Notes: a model not told the origin generated them from the sequence alone. A stretch of DNA of 64,000 bases from Cryptomeria japonica (GCF_030272615.1 NC_081412.1:20499932-20563931), one strand, 5' to 3'; shown: positions 37,430 through 48,781, numbered from the stretch's first letter. Made by a program: numbers and translations.

Positions 37430-37540
37430 CCAATATGGTTTCTTAAGGGGTCATATAGTGTCCTAAGGGGTTCTAGGACACCATATGACCCCTATGGACA
37501 CCATACGACCCCTTATGACACCATATGGTGTCATACTGTA
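37430..37540. repeat. Satellite array, remaining right-hand block
   Basis: Continues the GGTCATATGGTGTCC repeat in register after the copia insertion, beginning with the TSD ccaat. Confidence 0.9.
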
Positions 37541-37654
37541 TCTCTCTCCCCTAATCTCTCTCTCCCTCTCCTCTCTCTCTCTCTCTCCCCCTTTGCTAAT
37601 GTCTCTCTCTCTCTCCCTCTCCTCCTCTCTCTCTCTTTCGCTCTCTCTCTCTCT
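37541..37654 (-). repeat. (CT)n tract right of the satellite
   Basis: Inverted counterpart of 26107-26260. The following taaaatatgactaataaaattgg is also a loose inverted match of the sequence left of the purine tract (attagtatatgatatta at 26090). Confidence 0.8.
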
Positions 37655-37686
37655 AAAATATGACTAATAAAATTGGATTATCAGAT

Positions 37687-37705
37687 TTTATCGGATATCC
37701 AATTT
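37687..37705. repeat. Palindrome copy 2
   Basis: tttatcggatatccaattt; core atcggatatcc intact. About 230 bp upstream of the transposase reading frame. Confidence 0.75.
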
Positions 37706-37785
37706 CTGCCTTTGCCATTAATGTGGCAACAGTTAAAAAAAAGGCGGCAACGAGAAAAAAATTTGGGACCATAAATTTATACATT

Positions 37786-37806
37786 AAAATCGGATATCTG
37801 ATTTTT
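37786..37806. repeat. Palindrome copy 3
   Basis: aaaatcggatatctgattttt, one mismatch from perfect. Spaced 99 bp from copy 2. Confidence 0.8.
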
Positions 37807-37917
37807 GTAAATAAAAAAGAGCCTTGTGGGCCATTTTGTGGATTCCAACAGGCCACAGTCTGCATATTCTGTATTTTGTCGATGATCACGGGTTTTCAGA
37901 CAAGTTGAGACAAATTT

Positions 37918-39483
37918 GTGCTTTTGGGCCATGATTGTTTGAATGAGAAGTGCTCAGAATGTGGTGGGTTGTCAAAGTTTGTTTCATGTTTTCATGAGGG
38001 CAGCGAACACAAGTTTGGAAAGAATTATGTTGAGAAAAAAAGATATGAGATAGTGAAATATACTTTGAAAAGTGGAGGTGAAGGTTCTAGATGCGAATTA
38101 GTCTCAAGAGAAGTGAGTATTGCTGATTTTATTTTGGATTTTAAGGAAAATATTTTCTACAAGTATGCAAGGCACACCCATAGGTCTCAGTGGTTGGATC
38201 AACAGTTTGGGATGTGTAACAACTCTTTCCCGATTGGCACTATTGTATCGATGGTTGATTTGGCAGAGAACTATACATTGCAACCACAGAATGAGGTACA
38301 GTCTCAATACAACAATTCAGTCTAGATTGCTATTTTTGTTCACATTACATATAGACATGCTCTTGATAGTATAGAAGAGGACAGGAAGATAATCAGGGAG
38401 TATCATTTTTATATGAGTGATGATAGATCACACTCCTCCAAGTATGTGCAACATTCTTTCGAGATTTTTTTTGAGTTCTTGCATGAGAAAGATATTGCAA
38501 TTGATCGACATATAATATGGTCAGATAATTGTATGGGTCAATTCAAGAATGCTCGTATGTTTTATTGGTTGAGTAGAATGCATGTAGAGAGGCGTATACC
38601 TCATATTTGGTGTTTTTTTTAGGCAGGGCATGGGAAGGGGGAGCATGATGGAGCAGGTGCATGTTTGAAGAGAGCTCTAGTTAAGGAGCAATTGAGGATT
38701 TTAGGTGCAAATTTCTCTGATGCATGTTTTATTGTTGATTGGTGTAGTTCAGCATTGTCACATGGAGGTACTCTTGATTTAGCAGTGACCAGATTCTTTT
38801 GGTTGGTTGAGGAGGGCACAGTGGGAGATAGATTGGATTGTCAAACTATTAAACATTCTTCAAAGATGCATTCATTTCTCAGCTCAGATGCAAGTACATG
38901 GATCATTTAGACATGATCATTGGCTTGTTTTTGTCAGAGTTGTGTTAGGTGTGATTGGGATCAGTGCGAGTCAAGTGAGTGGGTTGATACATGGGTTCCC
39001 CACTATATAACTCCTTTATCTCAAACAATATCCTTGTTAAACAATGACATGGAAAGTTCACTTGAGTATGACTATCTATCAGATCTTGTATAGCCAGGAC
39101 ATGTTTTTGCAGTTGTTGCACCGCAAGGGAATGAAGAGAGATCAAAATATTGGTTGGCACGATGTGTACAGGGAAAAAAAAAGCTAACACAACCAGTGAT
39201 AGATGATGATGGGTTCACATATCCTACAGGTTTAGTTGTTGTTGTGGGAACTTGGTTGCGAACATACATGATTAGAAAGAATGGCATACCTGCATTTGAA
39301 GACTATGAGAGACACAAAACCATTATAATGTATTCACACCTTATTATAGCTACAAATGTCAAGTTGTTGAAGCATCAAGCAAAACTGAAGACCAAAGAGC
39401 TATGGATAATGACTACTGTTGATCATGAAGCAATACTAGATACTCTTAAGCAAAGAGATGACCCTTCAAGCACACTTGAGTAG
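37918..39483 (+). pseudogene. DDE-like transposase, dead
   Basis: One frame can be followed with only a few breaks. Motifs in order: HTHRSQWLDQQF, then VDLAENYTLQPQNEVQSQ (candidate first Asp), FYMSDDRSHSSKYVQH, IWSDNCMGQFKNARMFYWL (candidate second Asp), AGHGKGEHDGAGACLKRAL (candidate third acidic residue), IVDWCSSALS, and a C-terminal domain with KYWLARC, GTWL and YSHLIIATN. Stops: TAG after NNSV (at about 38323, from CAG), TAG in the T8 run before AGHGKG (38620), two near 38908, TAG near 39090. The motif set resembles an uncharacterised DDE-like family I know from plants and animals with DFxENY, SDGxxxQFKN and HGKGxxDGxG; I cannot name the superfamily. Confidence 0.6.
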
Positions 39484-40738
39484 TAGGTCTTTAATGGTGC
39501 CTTATTTTTTTATCATGCATTTCATTTCAAACAATGATTATTAAACCTTAATGTTCAAGTTTGTTACGTGTATATTAAGGATGTGTTCAAAATGCAGGTC
39601 TATTGATGAACATTTTTTTTTTGGCAACACGGTTTTTGCATGCACATAGCGGGTACACTCGATATAATTGGAAGGGATGTATTTTTGCAACACGACTTAT
39701 TATCATGCATTTGATGAGTTTTACAATTTTTGTTATTAGAGAACACTATTTGACAATTTTTGATGATATAATTATCGCAAAAACTTTATGCTCATGCAGG
39801 TCTTTTTTGATGATATACAACAGTATCACATTATGATTTTTGCGTCAACATAGTGGGTTTTGTTGATATAATTCGAAGGGACGTATTTTTATGGTATATA
39901 ATCCCGCCTTTTCATTTATTATCATGCATTTCAGTTGAAGTGATTATCCTAAAGCCTTTATGTTCATCCATGCATTTTATGTGTAGACTAACAATTCTTA
40001 AAAATACATGTTCATGCTAGATCATTCGCCGTTGACAAGACCCTCTCTTGGTGATGGTACATATTCCTTTGTGCGTTAATGAGATAAAATTTTGTGTATA
40101 AACATTAAATCAAGTGAATGTATTGCTATTTATAAATGACCATATCTACCATCGTCTTCAACCATGCAGAGAAATGTAGTGAGAAGGGATTTAATCAACA
40201 TGCGTCTTTCTTCAAAGTTATGCTTGTATACTTTGCAGAGAAACTAGTAAGTTTCGTAATTATACAATCTTGTACGTCTTAAAAATGTTTCAAATGATCT
40301 ATTTATAATTTGCCAAACTAATTTGTATTAAGTGTTATAATTTGTTTCTTGTAGCACATTCATTCCGCATAAAAAGGTTACTTATTTTTGTCTTCATTTA
40401 TATGCAGGCATTGTTGTACGTAAGCTTTTCTCTTAGGACATGAGGATGTCTGATGCAGATGAAGTGGGATGTTGTATTTGTATATGGATGTGAATTGATG
40501 TAACATTGTTATGATGATATACAATGTCCATGAGCAAATTGGTTTAGTTATATTGATGATATACAATGTATATGTACATGAGTACATTGGTGTAGTTGTA
40601 TTGATAATGAAAAAAAATCATGTTTGCATATCCCATCATGGATGTCACATGCAAGTGTAATGGTAATTATGTGTATAAAATACATGGAAATATTGATGAT
40701 CATTATGTGTCTATAGTGTAATGCTTGTTTATATATAT
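39484..40738 (+). other. Transposase 3' region, non-coding
   Basis: AT-rich, no gene. A diverged direct duplication: about 39630-39720 and 39840-39935 share cg(a)tataatt(g/c)gaagggatgtattttt followed by ttattatcatgcattt. 40500-40620 has repeated gatgatatacaatgt words. Confidence 0.5.
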
Positions 40739-41783
40739 TTTTAGCACTTAGGATGCTCAAGGGACGATGTTGCTAGGGTATGACACTGAGCGTTCGACTG
40801 AGTGGGGGGGGGGGAAATAGGAGCATGCATAGGGTAATAATGTCTAACTGGACATGTTGGATTTGACGGTTCGTCATCGCGGCGAGCAGAACGAGAAAAC
40901 AGTCATAAGACAACATTCAAATGAATGAGACTGACGATTTTTTTGCCCACCAAAAATTTGTTGCCTTAATAAAACCGTAGGGAAACTTGAAAAATTGAGA
41001 TAGGCTTTTGTAGGGACCCCTATCATGGCCTCGTAGGTTCAAATGGATCATTCTTAGGTGCCACGGATTCTGAGTTAGGGCTCGTCAAAGTTTGATAATT
41101 TTTAGCACTTAGGGCACTCAAGGGACGACGTCAATAGGGTATGACCCCGAGCATTTGACCAAGTGGGGGGGAAAAATAGGAGCATGCATAGGGTAATAAT
41201 TCCTAACTAGACATGTCGAAGTCGACGGTTCGTCATCATGACGAGCAGAACAAGAAAATGGCCATGAGACAACATTCGAATGAAATGAGACTGACGATTT
41301 TTTCGCCCACCAAAAAATTGCTGCCCTAATAAAACTGTAGGGAAACTTGAAAGCCAAGATAGACTTTTCTAGGGACCCCTCTCATGGCCCCATAGGTTCA
41401 AACGGATTGTTTGCAGGTGCCACGGATTCCAAGTTAGGGCCTGTCAAAGTTTGACAATTTTTAGCACTTAGGGCGCTCAAGGGACGACGTCAGTAGGGTA
41501 TGACCCTGAGCGTTCGACCAAGTGGGGGGGGGGGGGGGGAAATAGGAGCATGTATAGGGTAATAATGCCTAACTGGACATGTCGGAGCTGATGGTTCATC
41601 ATCGCGACGAGCAAAATGAGAAAACGACCACGAGACAACATTCGAATGAATGAGACTGATGATTTTTTCACCCATCGAAAAATTGTTGCCCTAATAAAAC
41701 TTTAGGGAAACTTGAAAAACTGAGACAGGCTTTTGTAGGGACCCCTCTCATGGCCCCATAGGTTCAAACAGACTGTTTGCAAG
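40739..41783. repeat. 360-bp tandem repeat, left block (about 2.9 units)
   Basis: Units start with ttttagcacttaggg at 40739, 41100 and 41459, period 359-361 bp. Each carries a G run of 7-16 bases (40803, 41167, 41523), a gacgattttttcgccca block and a tgccacggattc(c/t) block. The third unit is interrupted at 41783 by the gypsy LTR. Higher GC than the surroundings. No conserved open frame. Confidence 0.9.
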
Positions 41784-42986
41784 TGCATACAAATAAAAAT
41801 TGGCTATGAGCAATTAAATAAATATTTTATATTTATTTAATAATTATTCTTCTATTAAATATTTAATTTGAAAAGGTTAATTTATTTAATTCATTTTCAT
41901 GTCTTTCTATTAATTAATATTTTATTAATTAATTCATCTATCCTATTCTTCTAATTAATTAAATATCTAATATTTAATTATTATTTTAACTAAGTTAATT
42001 AAATATCCAATATTTAATTATCTCCTCCAATCAATTAAATATCCAATATTTAATAGTTATTCTCCTATTCTATAGTCTCAAATATTAAATGATTTCTTAA
42101 ATTATTTAATCTATTTTCCAACTCACCCTATATCTCCACTTCATCTTCCCTTTGCCAACTCATCCAACATGTGGCTAAAGAAATTAATATTTCTTAAATA
42201 TTAATTCATCATTTATCTTCAACTTTCAAATTTAATGAAAATTGTGTACGCACACACATTTCATAACCATTTCTTATATTCTCTCCAACACCCCCTACGT
42301 CTTAGGAATGACTTGAGTCCACTTGTCCTATCATACCTAAATATTCTCCAACCATCCCTAGATTCTCTCAGTCAGCAACCTAGTCAAGGTGAGATGAGTG
42401 ACACTTGTCTTCTCCTTCCCCCTTTCTCCCAACCTTCACCTTTGCTCACAGCCATCCATATCTACATATTTGATCATGACCGTTGATCTAAGCCACATCA
42501 TCTCATCCTCTCAAAGTCTATAAAATATAGAGCTTCACTTGAGAGAGTTAATCTTCAAAAATCTTCAAGTGAGACTTAAAAAGACTTCAAATGCATTTTG
42601 CAAGTTAATCATATGCATCTGTGAGTTTTTTAAGCAAATAGCAATAGAAATTATCATATAATATCATATAGCATAATCATTTTAGCATAATCATGTAGTA
42701 TTGCATATCATAGTATCATTTAACTACAAGTTATCAGTCCATTCTTCATATGCCATCTTGGAAGCCATCAGTGCATTGTCTAAGAGCACACCATCTGCAA
42801 CCAGGAATAGTGGAGTTAGAACATAATGAGACATAAACCAGGAAGGTAAAAATAGCATTTTTATTTCATATGTACTTCATGTAGTTTCATTGGTTGAATT
42901 TGGATTTCCTATAGTATTTCCATTTGTATTTTGTGAAACTAGCTTATTGTAGGTAACATTCTGAGGATGAAATTCAATCTCACACA
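41784..42986 (+). repeat. Gypsy 5' LTR (about 1.2 kb)
   Basis: Starts tgcatacaaataaaaattgg, the same layout as the LTR starts at 17465 and 23487 (minus), then taaataaatatt blocks. TATA box tctataaaatatagag at 42520. Ends at cacaca just before the primer-binding site. Confidence 0.7.
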
Positions 42987-42988
42987 TT

Positions 42989-43007
42989 TTGGCACCCACC
43001 GTGGGGC
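42989..43007 (+). other. Gypsy primer-binding site
   Basis: ttggcacccaccgtggggc follows the LTR end. It matches the form tggcgcccaccgtggggc common in plant gypsy elements. Confidence 0.75.
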
Positions 43008-43089
43008 TCATAGACCTCGCATATACCTTTAAAAATCTCGCAAAAAGTTAAATTAATGCATTTGTAATGCAGATTCACGCGTGTGAATT

Positions 43090-43370
43090 CTGACAATGCT
43101 TTTGTTCCGCAGGTTAGCGCATTTGCCTTATAGGTTAGCGCATTTGCACTATCAATTAGCGCATGAGCATTTTAGGTTAGTGCTTTTGTTTTGAAGTTTT
43201 CACATTTGCATTACGGGTTCGCACATTTGTGTCCTAGGTTAGCGCATTTGTCAAAGAAATCATGTTTTTGTATCCATAGAGTAGCACTTTTACAGTCTAG
43301 GTTAGCGCTTTTGACCTGCAGGTTAGTGCTTTTGAGCAAAAATATAGCGCATGTGTTAGATTAGTGCTTC
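43090..43370 (+). repeat. Degenerate (ag)gttagcgcatttg repeats in the gypsy leader
   Basis: About ten variants of ggttagcgc(a/t)tttg spaced 20-35 bp apart, non-coding. Similar words occur at 10640-10760. Confidence 0.7.
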
Positions 43371-44803
43371 TGTTTACAAACTGAAAAAATAAATTCTTGA
43401 AGGTACGAATGTCTAAGAAATCAGATTTTATAGATTACTAACATGCATGTGCAGGATGATATTTAAGGAAAATTCTATGTATTTCCTCATCTAGTTAATT
43501 AAAAGTCTTCATTTGGGAAGTAATATATCATATCTTGTTCATCTAGTTTAACTAAGAGGATGAATTAACAACATGCAACTTGCATTTTTAGTATTTTCTC
43601 TAAAATAGTTGCACATAGACTTTTAAGAGGGGTAAAATGAACACCATGCTTCTTGGAGCAACATCTCCAAATAGGACCTAGCCAACAATTGCTTTGAAAA
43701 GGTTAAAAATAACACTTGTATTTCATGTCTCAAAAGTGGTAGGTATATGCTCTCCCCTTAATTGGGTGACCAAAAAGCCAAACCCACTCTTTTAAGCTTT
43801 CTTTACTTTCAAGCAATTAAATCCTTTAGAGGGCCTACTTTCCCGAGCTGCCTTGAGGGGGGTAGTGAGAGGGGAATGACCTAAAGTGGAAACAGGCTAA
43901 TACCGAGTCCTTCCAATCCACTATAAATAAATCGTGTTTGTGACGAAAGTCCCAAACAACATGTGTTGATAAGTTCATACCGACACTATGTTTCCCCATA
44001 AACCCTATGGAGTGTAACCTCTATAGGCTAGGAACCTTCTATATTTACAGAGCTGAAAGTGCTTCATGTATGGCCACATGACTAGAAGCCTTTACTAAAA
44101 ACTACTTGTACTAGTTGTCAAAATCCTTCTAGTTGTTGGTGCAGGAGGTCAGACCTCTAAAGTGGCTCACATACATATGGTTCCTAGTAGAGATATAAAG
44201 TTTGCCATGGGGAGTTTTCATGGAAACTGGTGCTTGGCTGGCCTAAAGAAGTGAGTGCCAAGGGTGGAGCTAGTGGGGTCAAGCATCTAAATATTTGCTT
44301 TGAATAGCGTAGCCTCAGGGGAAACCCCATGTGAGATTCAACAACTATTGTCTCAGCCTGCCATAAGATTTGTACTTGCTTGTGCATTTTGTTTATTAGA
44401 CATTGTGTCTTCTATGTCTGTAACATGTTCCAAATGGTCAAAAATTGAAGAAGATTGTCATCTACGAGTGAGCAAAAATCCAACAAATTGTTGAAAAAAT
44501 TGATCAAAAGGGTAATACAAAGGCTTTCCAACATTTGAAACACCAGATCAAACCAAGTCATCAAGAGTATATCATCCATCTATCTCAACGACAACAATAC
44601 CTAGATAGATATTCAAGTTAGTCAAGTCAATTTTCCATATCAAGAGACTTTATCCATATCATTTGACATGCTTTGTCATAGGGGCCTATCGAACAAACCC
44701 TCTATTCGACTTAGTGAGCTTGAGTATCTAAAATGAAGTATCCATCAATTCAACAACATCAACCTATCTAAATTGAAACTTTGATCACTCATGTGACCAC
44801 CCC
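43371..44803 (+). other. Gypsy leader, no gene
   Basis: Internal region between the primer-binding site and the first substantial open frame. No coding region is supported; short frames on both strands (44184-44494) show no domain. Confidence 0.45.
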
Positions 44804-45397
44804 TTGTCACTTGAAAAAGAAGAAGCTTATTCAAAGGAAATGAGTCCTTTCCTAAATCAAGATCAAGCTATCATGGCTCTCCAATCTAATCCCATTTTTT
44901 ATCAAGATCCTACCTATCGAGAATCTTACAATGATCCCCTAAAATTATGGTATTCCATCCATGATGATCCCCTTTTATCTCAAGAGAAGAATCACATTCA
45001 ACATCCACCTCCTAAGAAAGAGTATGATATCCCTTCCATCTCCTTAACTAATCTAATTCAAAATCAAGAGAAAAGAACAAACTCAAATGATTCTACTCCA
45101 AGCCAAGATCAAGATCAAGATCAAGGAATCCTTTCATCCTCCAAATTCATTTTAGGTCCTTTCCTTCCAAAGTCAAACTCTTCATCTTCCAAATCCATTT
45201 TGGGTCCTTTCATTCCAAAGTCAAACTCTTCATCCTCCAAATCCATTTTGGGTCCTTTCATTCCAAAGTCAAACTCTTCATCCTCCAAATCCATTTTAGG
45301 TCCTTTAATTCCAAATTCAAACTCTCCTTCCCTTCCATCCATCTTGGGTCCTTACTTCCCTCCATTCACCATTCCATCACCTCAAATGATCCATTAA
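44804..45397 (+). CDS. Unknown Ser/Pro-rich protein with 16-residue repeats
   Basis: Open frame of 197 codons in the gag position of the truncated gypsy element. Residues about 115-190 hold four or five tandem copies of a 16-residue unit with the core SSSSKSILGPFIPKSN, encoded by a 48-bp nucleotide repeat. The first part is Gln/Asp-rich (SQDQDQDQG near residue 100). No zinc finger or gag core is visible. It may be the N-terminal variable part of gag or an extra leader ORF. The repeat also keeps the minus strand open (45342-45121), which I treat as a shadow. Confidence 0.35.
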   Translation: MSLEKEEAYSKEMSPFLNQDQAIMALQSNPIFYQDPTYRESYNDPLKLWYSIHDDPLLSQEKNHIQHPPPKKEYDIPSISLTNLIQNQEKRTNSNDSTPSQDQDQDQGILSSSKFILGPFLPKSNSSSSKSILGPFIPKSNSSSSKSILGPFIPKSNSSSSKSILGPLIPNSNSPSLPSILGPYFPPFTIPSPQMIH

Positions 45398-45612
45398 AAA
45401 TATCAACAAAGGCATGCATCTTTGAACTTCTTTCAAAGATCTATCTAAACATTTTTTTCAAAACCATTCTTCCATCATTTCCTTTATCTATTTTGGGTTC
45501 TTATGTCCCAAAATTCAATTATCCTCCATCTCTTCATCACTTGCCAAGTTGTGTACCAACACTCATCTTCAATACACTTCCTCATTCAAATCTTCAAATA
45601 TTCTATCTATTA

Positions 45613-46163
45613 TAGGTACCCCTCTCATGGCCCCGTAGGTTCAAACGGATCGTTCGCAAGTACCACGGATTCCGAGTTAGGGCCCGTCAAAGTTTGACAA
45701 TTTATAGCACTTAGGGCGCTTAAGGGATGATGTCGATAGGGTATGACCCCGAGCATTTAACCAAGTGGGGGGGGGGAAATAGGACCATGCATAGGGTAAT
45801 AATGCCTAACTGGACATGTCAGAGCTGACGATTCGTCATCGCGACGAGCTGAAAGAGAAATTGGCCACGCGACAACATTCGATTGAATGAGACTGACGAT
45901 TTTTTTGCCAACCGAAAATTTCTGCCCTAATAAAACCATAGGGAAAATTGAAAAACCGAGATAGGATTTTGTAGGGACCCCTCTCGTGGTCCCATAGGTT
46001 CAAACCGATTGTTCGCAGGTGCCACAGATTCTGAATTAGGGCCCGTCAAAGTTTGACAATTTTAGCACTTAGGGTGCTCAAGGGACGACGCCGGTAGGGT
46101 ATGATCCCGAGCATTCAACCGAGGTGGGGGGAAAAATAGGACCATGCATAGGGTAATAATGAA
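45613..46163. repeat. 360-bp tandem repeat, right block
   Basis: Resumes at gtacccctctcatggccc and contains the end of one unit, one full unit (45701-46060) and about 100 bp of another that stops at gggtaataatg, 46161. Same G-run and tgccac(g/a)gattc blocks as the left part. Confidence 0.88.
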
Positions 46164-46410
46164 TTGTATCAAGTATTGTTCATTAAATGAATTGTATTGT
46201 TCATGAATTGTATTGTTCATTAAATGAATTGTATTATTCATGAATTGTATTGTTCATGAATTGTATTATTCATTAAATTAATTGTATTGTATTGTTCATT
46301 AAATGAATTGTATTGTTCATTAAATGAATTATATTGTTCATTATACAAACAACACTTACGATGAAATGAAATGAATTGTATTGTTCATTAAATAACCATT
46401 ATTAACCATT
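46164..46410. repeat. Minisatellite gaattgtattgttcattaaat
   Basis: About ten copies of gaattgtattgttcat with or without taaat, giving mixed 16- and 21-bp periods. It starts exactly where the 360-bp repeat ends. Confidence 0.85.
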
Positions 46411-46661
46411 GTTAATTATTGGAATGAAGATTAAAGATTTACATGATAACACAATGCATAGATGAGCAACAATTTATATGATCAAATATCAACTTCTGTA
46501 TATATAAAAATGTCCAATGATTACAAATGTATGTCCATACACAAATATGGCATAAACGCCAACTAAAACAAAATGTATGTCTAAATACGTGAATGTATGT
46601 CCATATACAAAATATACATGCCAACTAGACATGTAAGCATCCCAAAACTATCTATAACATC

Positions 46662-48574
46662 CTAAGCTGCTGATGGATCATCAAAATTGATCCTCTTTGC
46701 CACACTGCTCGGCTCTGAAGGATCCTGCACAAGAAAAACAAACCACGATTAATATTATTTATATTATATAATTCACATTTGAAAAGTTAACATAAATATG
46801 AACTATAATTGAACTATTCATGTTTACCTCATCTCCACATTTTCTCTTAGGCTTTGTAGGACTCTTGATGTATGTCTTCGGTAGAGGAGGTATGTTTTCA
46901 ATATTTTTATACACAACCTACATATGTTCACAAACATGACATTGATACAAGTTAGCATATAATTGTCACTGATAATAACAAATTATATCTACTAAACACA
47001 AAATAAAATAAACACACATCTACTCGGGGCATCTCTTCTTCTTCTTCATCTTCAAGTATATTGGGTGTAGTCATCAAGGATGTGAAGCCAAGAATTCTTT
47101 GTACATATACACAACAAGTATATGAAACTATCAATCTATGTCTAGACGTGTATAATCACTATAAGTTATTTAAACTATTCATTCAATCATATTTGCATTC
47201 AATTACCTTTCCCTTATCTCCAACTACACTACCAGATCCTAAATCACATTGCCCCTCACTCGTGTTGATTGTGCCCTACAAGAGTAAAATAAGATATACA
47301 TGCAAGTTACTACATAATCTAATTAATACCAATATAAATGATGAGCATGTATGTACAATAAAATACAAATGACTAGGTACATGTATTCTATCAAGGCCAA
47401 ATGACATGGCTGACAAGGTGCCCTCCTGAATCTGTCTCAACTCCTCCTCAATCATCAACTATTAAATAGACCATGCAAATAAAAATTAGTACTTAATATT
47501 ATCTAGATTATAAATATTCATTTAAAATATAACATGAACTGTGAAAATACAAATCTTACCACTACATCATCAATGTATGATGATGGTGCCTCCTCGCCTC
47601 TAGCATGGAAGGACTCCCTACGATATCCTCCTGTCTGTGTCATAACATTTGGTGCATCATGCATCTCATGCACCTCATAATCTGCACTGTCCGTGGGAGG
47701 ATCAACGGGTTGTCCAACTTGACCCAAGCATACATACCCACACATGACACAACTATGGGGCACGCATATGTGTGGAGCCAAGGATGACGTGTCATCGCCA
47801 CCGGATGCACCGCTACCATCAAAAGTAGGCTGAGATATTGACCCAGTCTGAGAAACCAAAAGGCTATTCAAAGAGTGAATAGTCGATATGGTTCATGAAG
47901 CCACCTCAGAAATGATATTTGGATGTTGCACTGGAGGTGGGGGATCAACAGGAGGAGGGGGGACATATGGGCCCTGGACTACTCTAACTGTACCAGGTCT
48001 ATTTTGGGGCATACCTAAACCCACACCCTGGAAAGGTTGGATGTCAAAGTAGTTCACATGTTTGCGTAAAATAAACTCAGCATACAATTTTTTTATGAAG
48101 TAGAAGGGGACATCAAGATTGTTGTTGGGTGGTTTATCGAAAACCATCCACCAACGATCCCAAAAGTTTTTCACAATACCATTATTTGTGCACCATTTAA
48201 TAGAAAGTTTTTTTGGGGGGGTCTGTGGGTTGACTAGTGCAAGGATTCACAAACAATGAGGTGATATCGACTTTTGATATCTCGAGATCCTTGATCTCCT
48301 TATATGACAAGCCATCTGCATATTGTTCCCTCATAGAATCTCGCCACAAAAGGGCATCATTGTGCTCCTCAGTCATGGTTTCCATACTCTTTATTATCGA
48401 CGTGAGAGGATCAAACATTAGGTTTAGACGAGGGATCCAATGATATACATTTGTAATCCCCCTCAATTCATTCAAATTTTGTGCAATCAAATCCTGAATT
48501 GAGGGGGGGTTTGGCAAAGGAGGGTTTGGTTGTTGCGGTTGTGGTTGATCAATGTTTTCATTGTTGTCCCCCAT
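46662..48574 (-). pseudogene. Second gene of the DNA transposon, multi-exon, broken
   Basis: Minus-strand gene converging on the transposase. Start at 48574 (MGDNNENIDQPQPQQPNPP). The first exon encodes LNELRGITNVYHWIPRLNLMF and MREQYADGLSYKEIKDLEIS. The frame is then lost in a C7A8 run (48207-48221) and resumes as KNFWDRWWMVFDKPPNNN and a Pro-rich VPPPPVDPPPP. A stop is present near 47893. Further pieces join through GT-AG sites: YIDDVV|LMIEEELRQIQEGTLSAMSF (intron about 47465-47555), GTINTSEGQCDLG (about 47207-47275), an acidic EDEEEEEMPR stretch (about 47030-47090), 46828-46917 ending in PTKPKRKCGDE, and a last exon 46662-46724 ending DDPSAA. A basic C-terminus and acidic tract suggest a nuclear DNA-binding or accessory protein. 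Family not recognised. Confidence 0.5.
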
Positions 48575-48781
48575 TTTTAACCTAATTGAATGTAAACAAT
48601 TGAATTTAGTTATCAAATTTAAACAATTTTGTATTTGATTTAAAAAAACCATATTTTCAATGAAAAATCAAATAAACATTAAAAAAATACAAAAATTGAA
48701 TGAAAATGATTGAAAACAATAAAAATCTTACCTTTCAATCTATTTTTTAGCAATTTTTGGGCAAAACACCGGATATCGGAT

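Larger units (their letters stand above)
41784..45612 (+). mobile_element. 3'-truncated Ty3/gypsy element, plus strand
   Basis: 5' LTR, primer-binding site, leader and a gag-position open frame are present. RT, integrase and the 3' LTR are absent. The right junction at about 45612 drops back into the 360-bp repeat about 45 bp upstream of where it was left, so some 45 bp of the repeat are present on both sides. That is too long for a normal 5-bp TSD and suggests a later deletion or unequal exchange. Confidence 0.75.

Noticed and set aside
40378-41675. Short minus-strand frames with poly-Pro in the 360-bp repeats
   Set aside because: The Pro runs come from the G tracts; frames differ between units and no domain is present.
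45121-45342. Minus-strand frame DEEFDFGMKGPKMDLE
   Set aside because: Shadow of the 48-bp repeat in the plus-strand frame.
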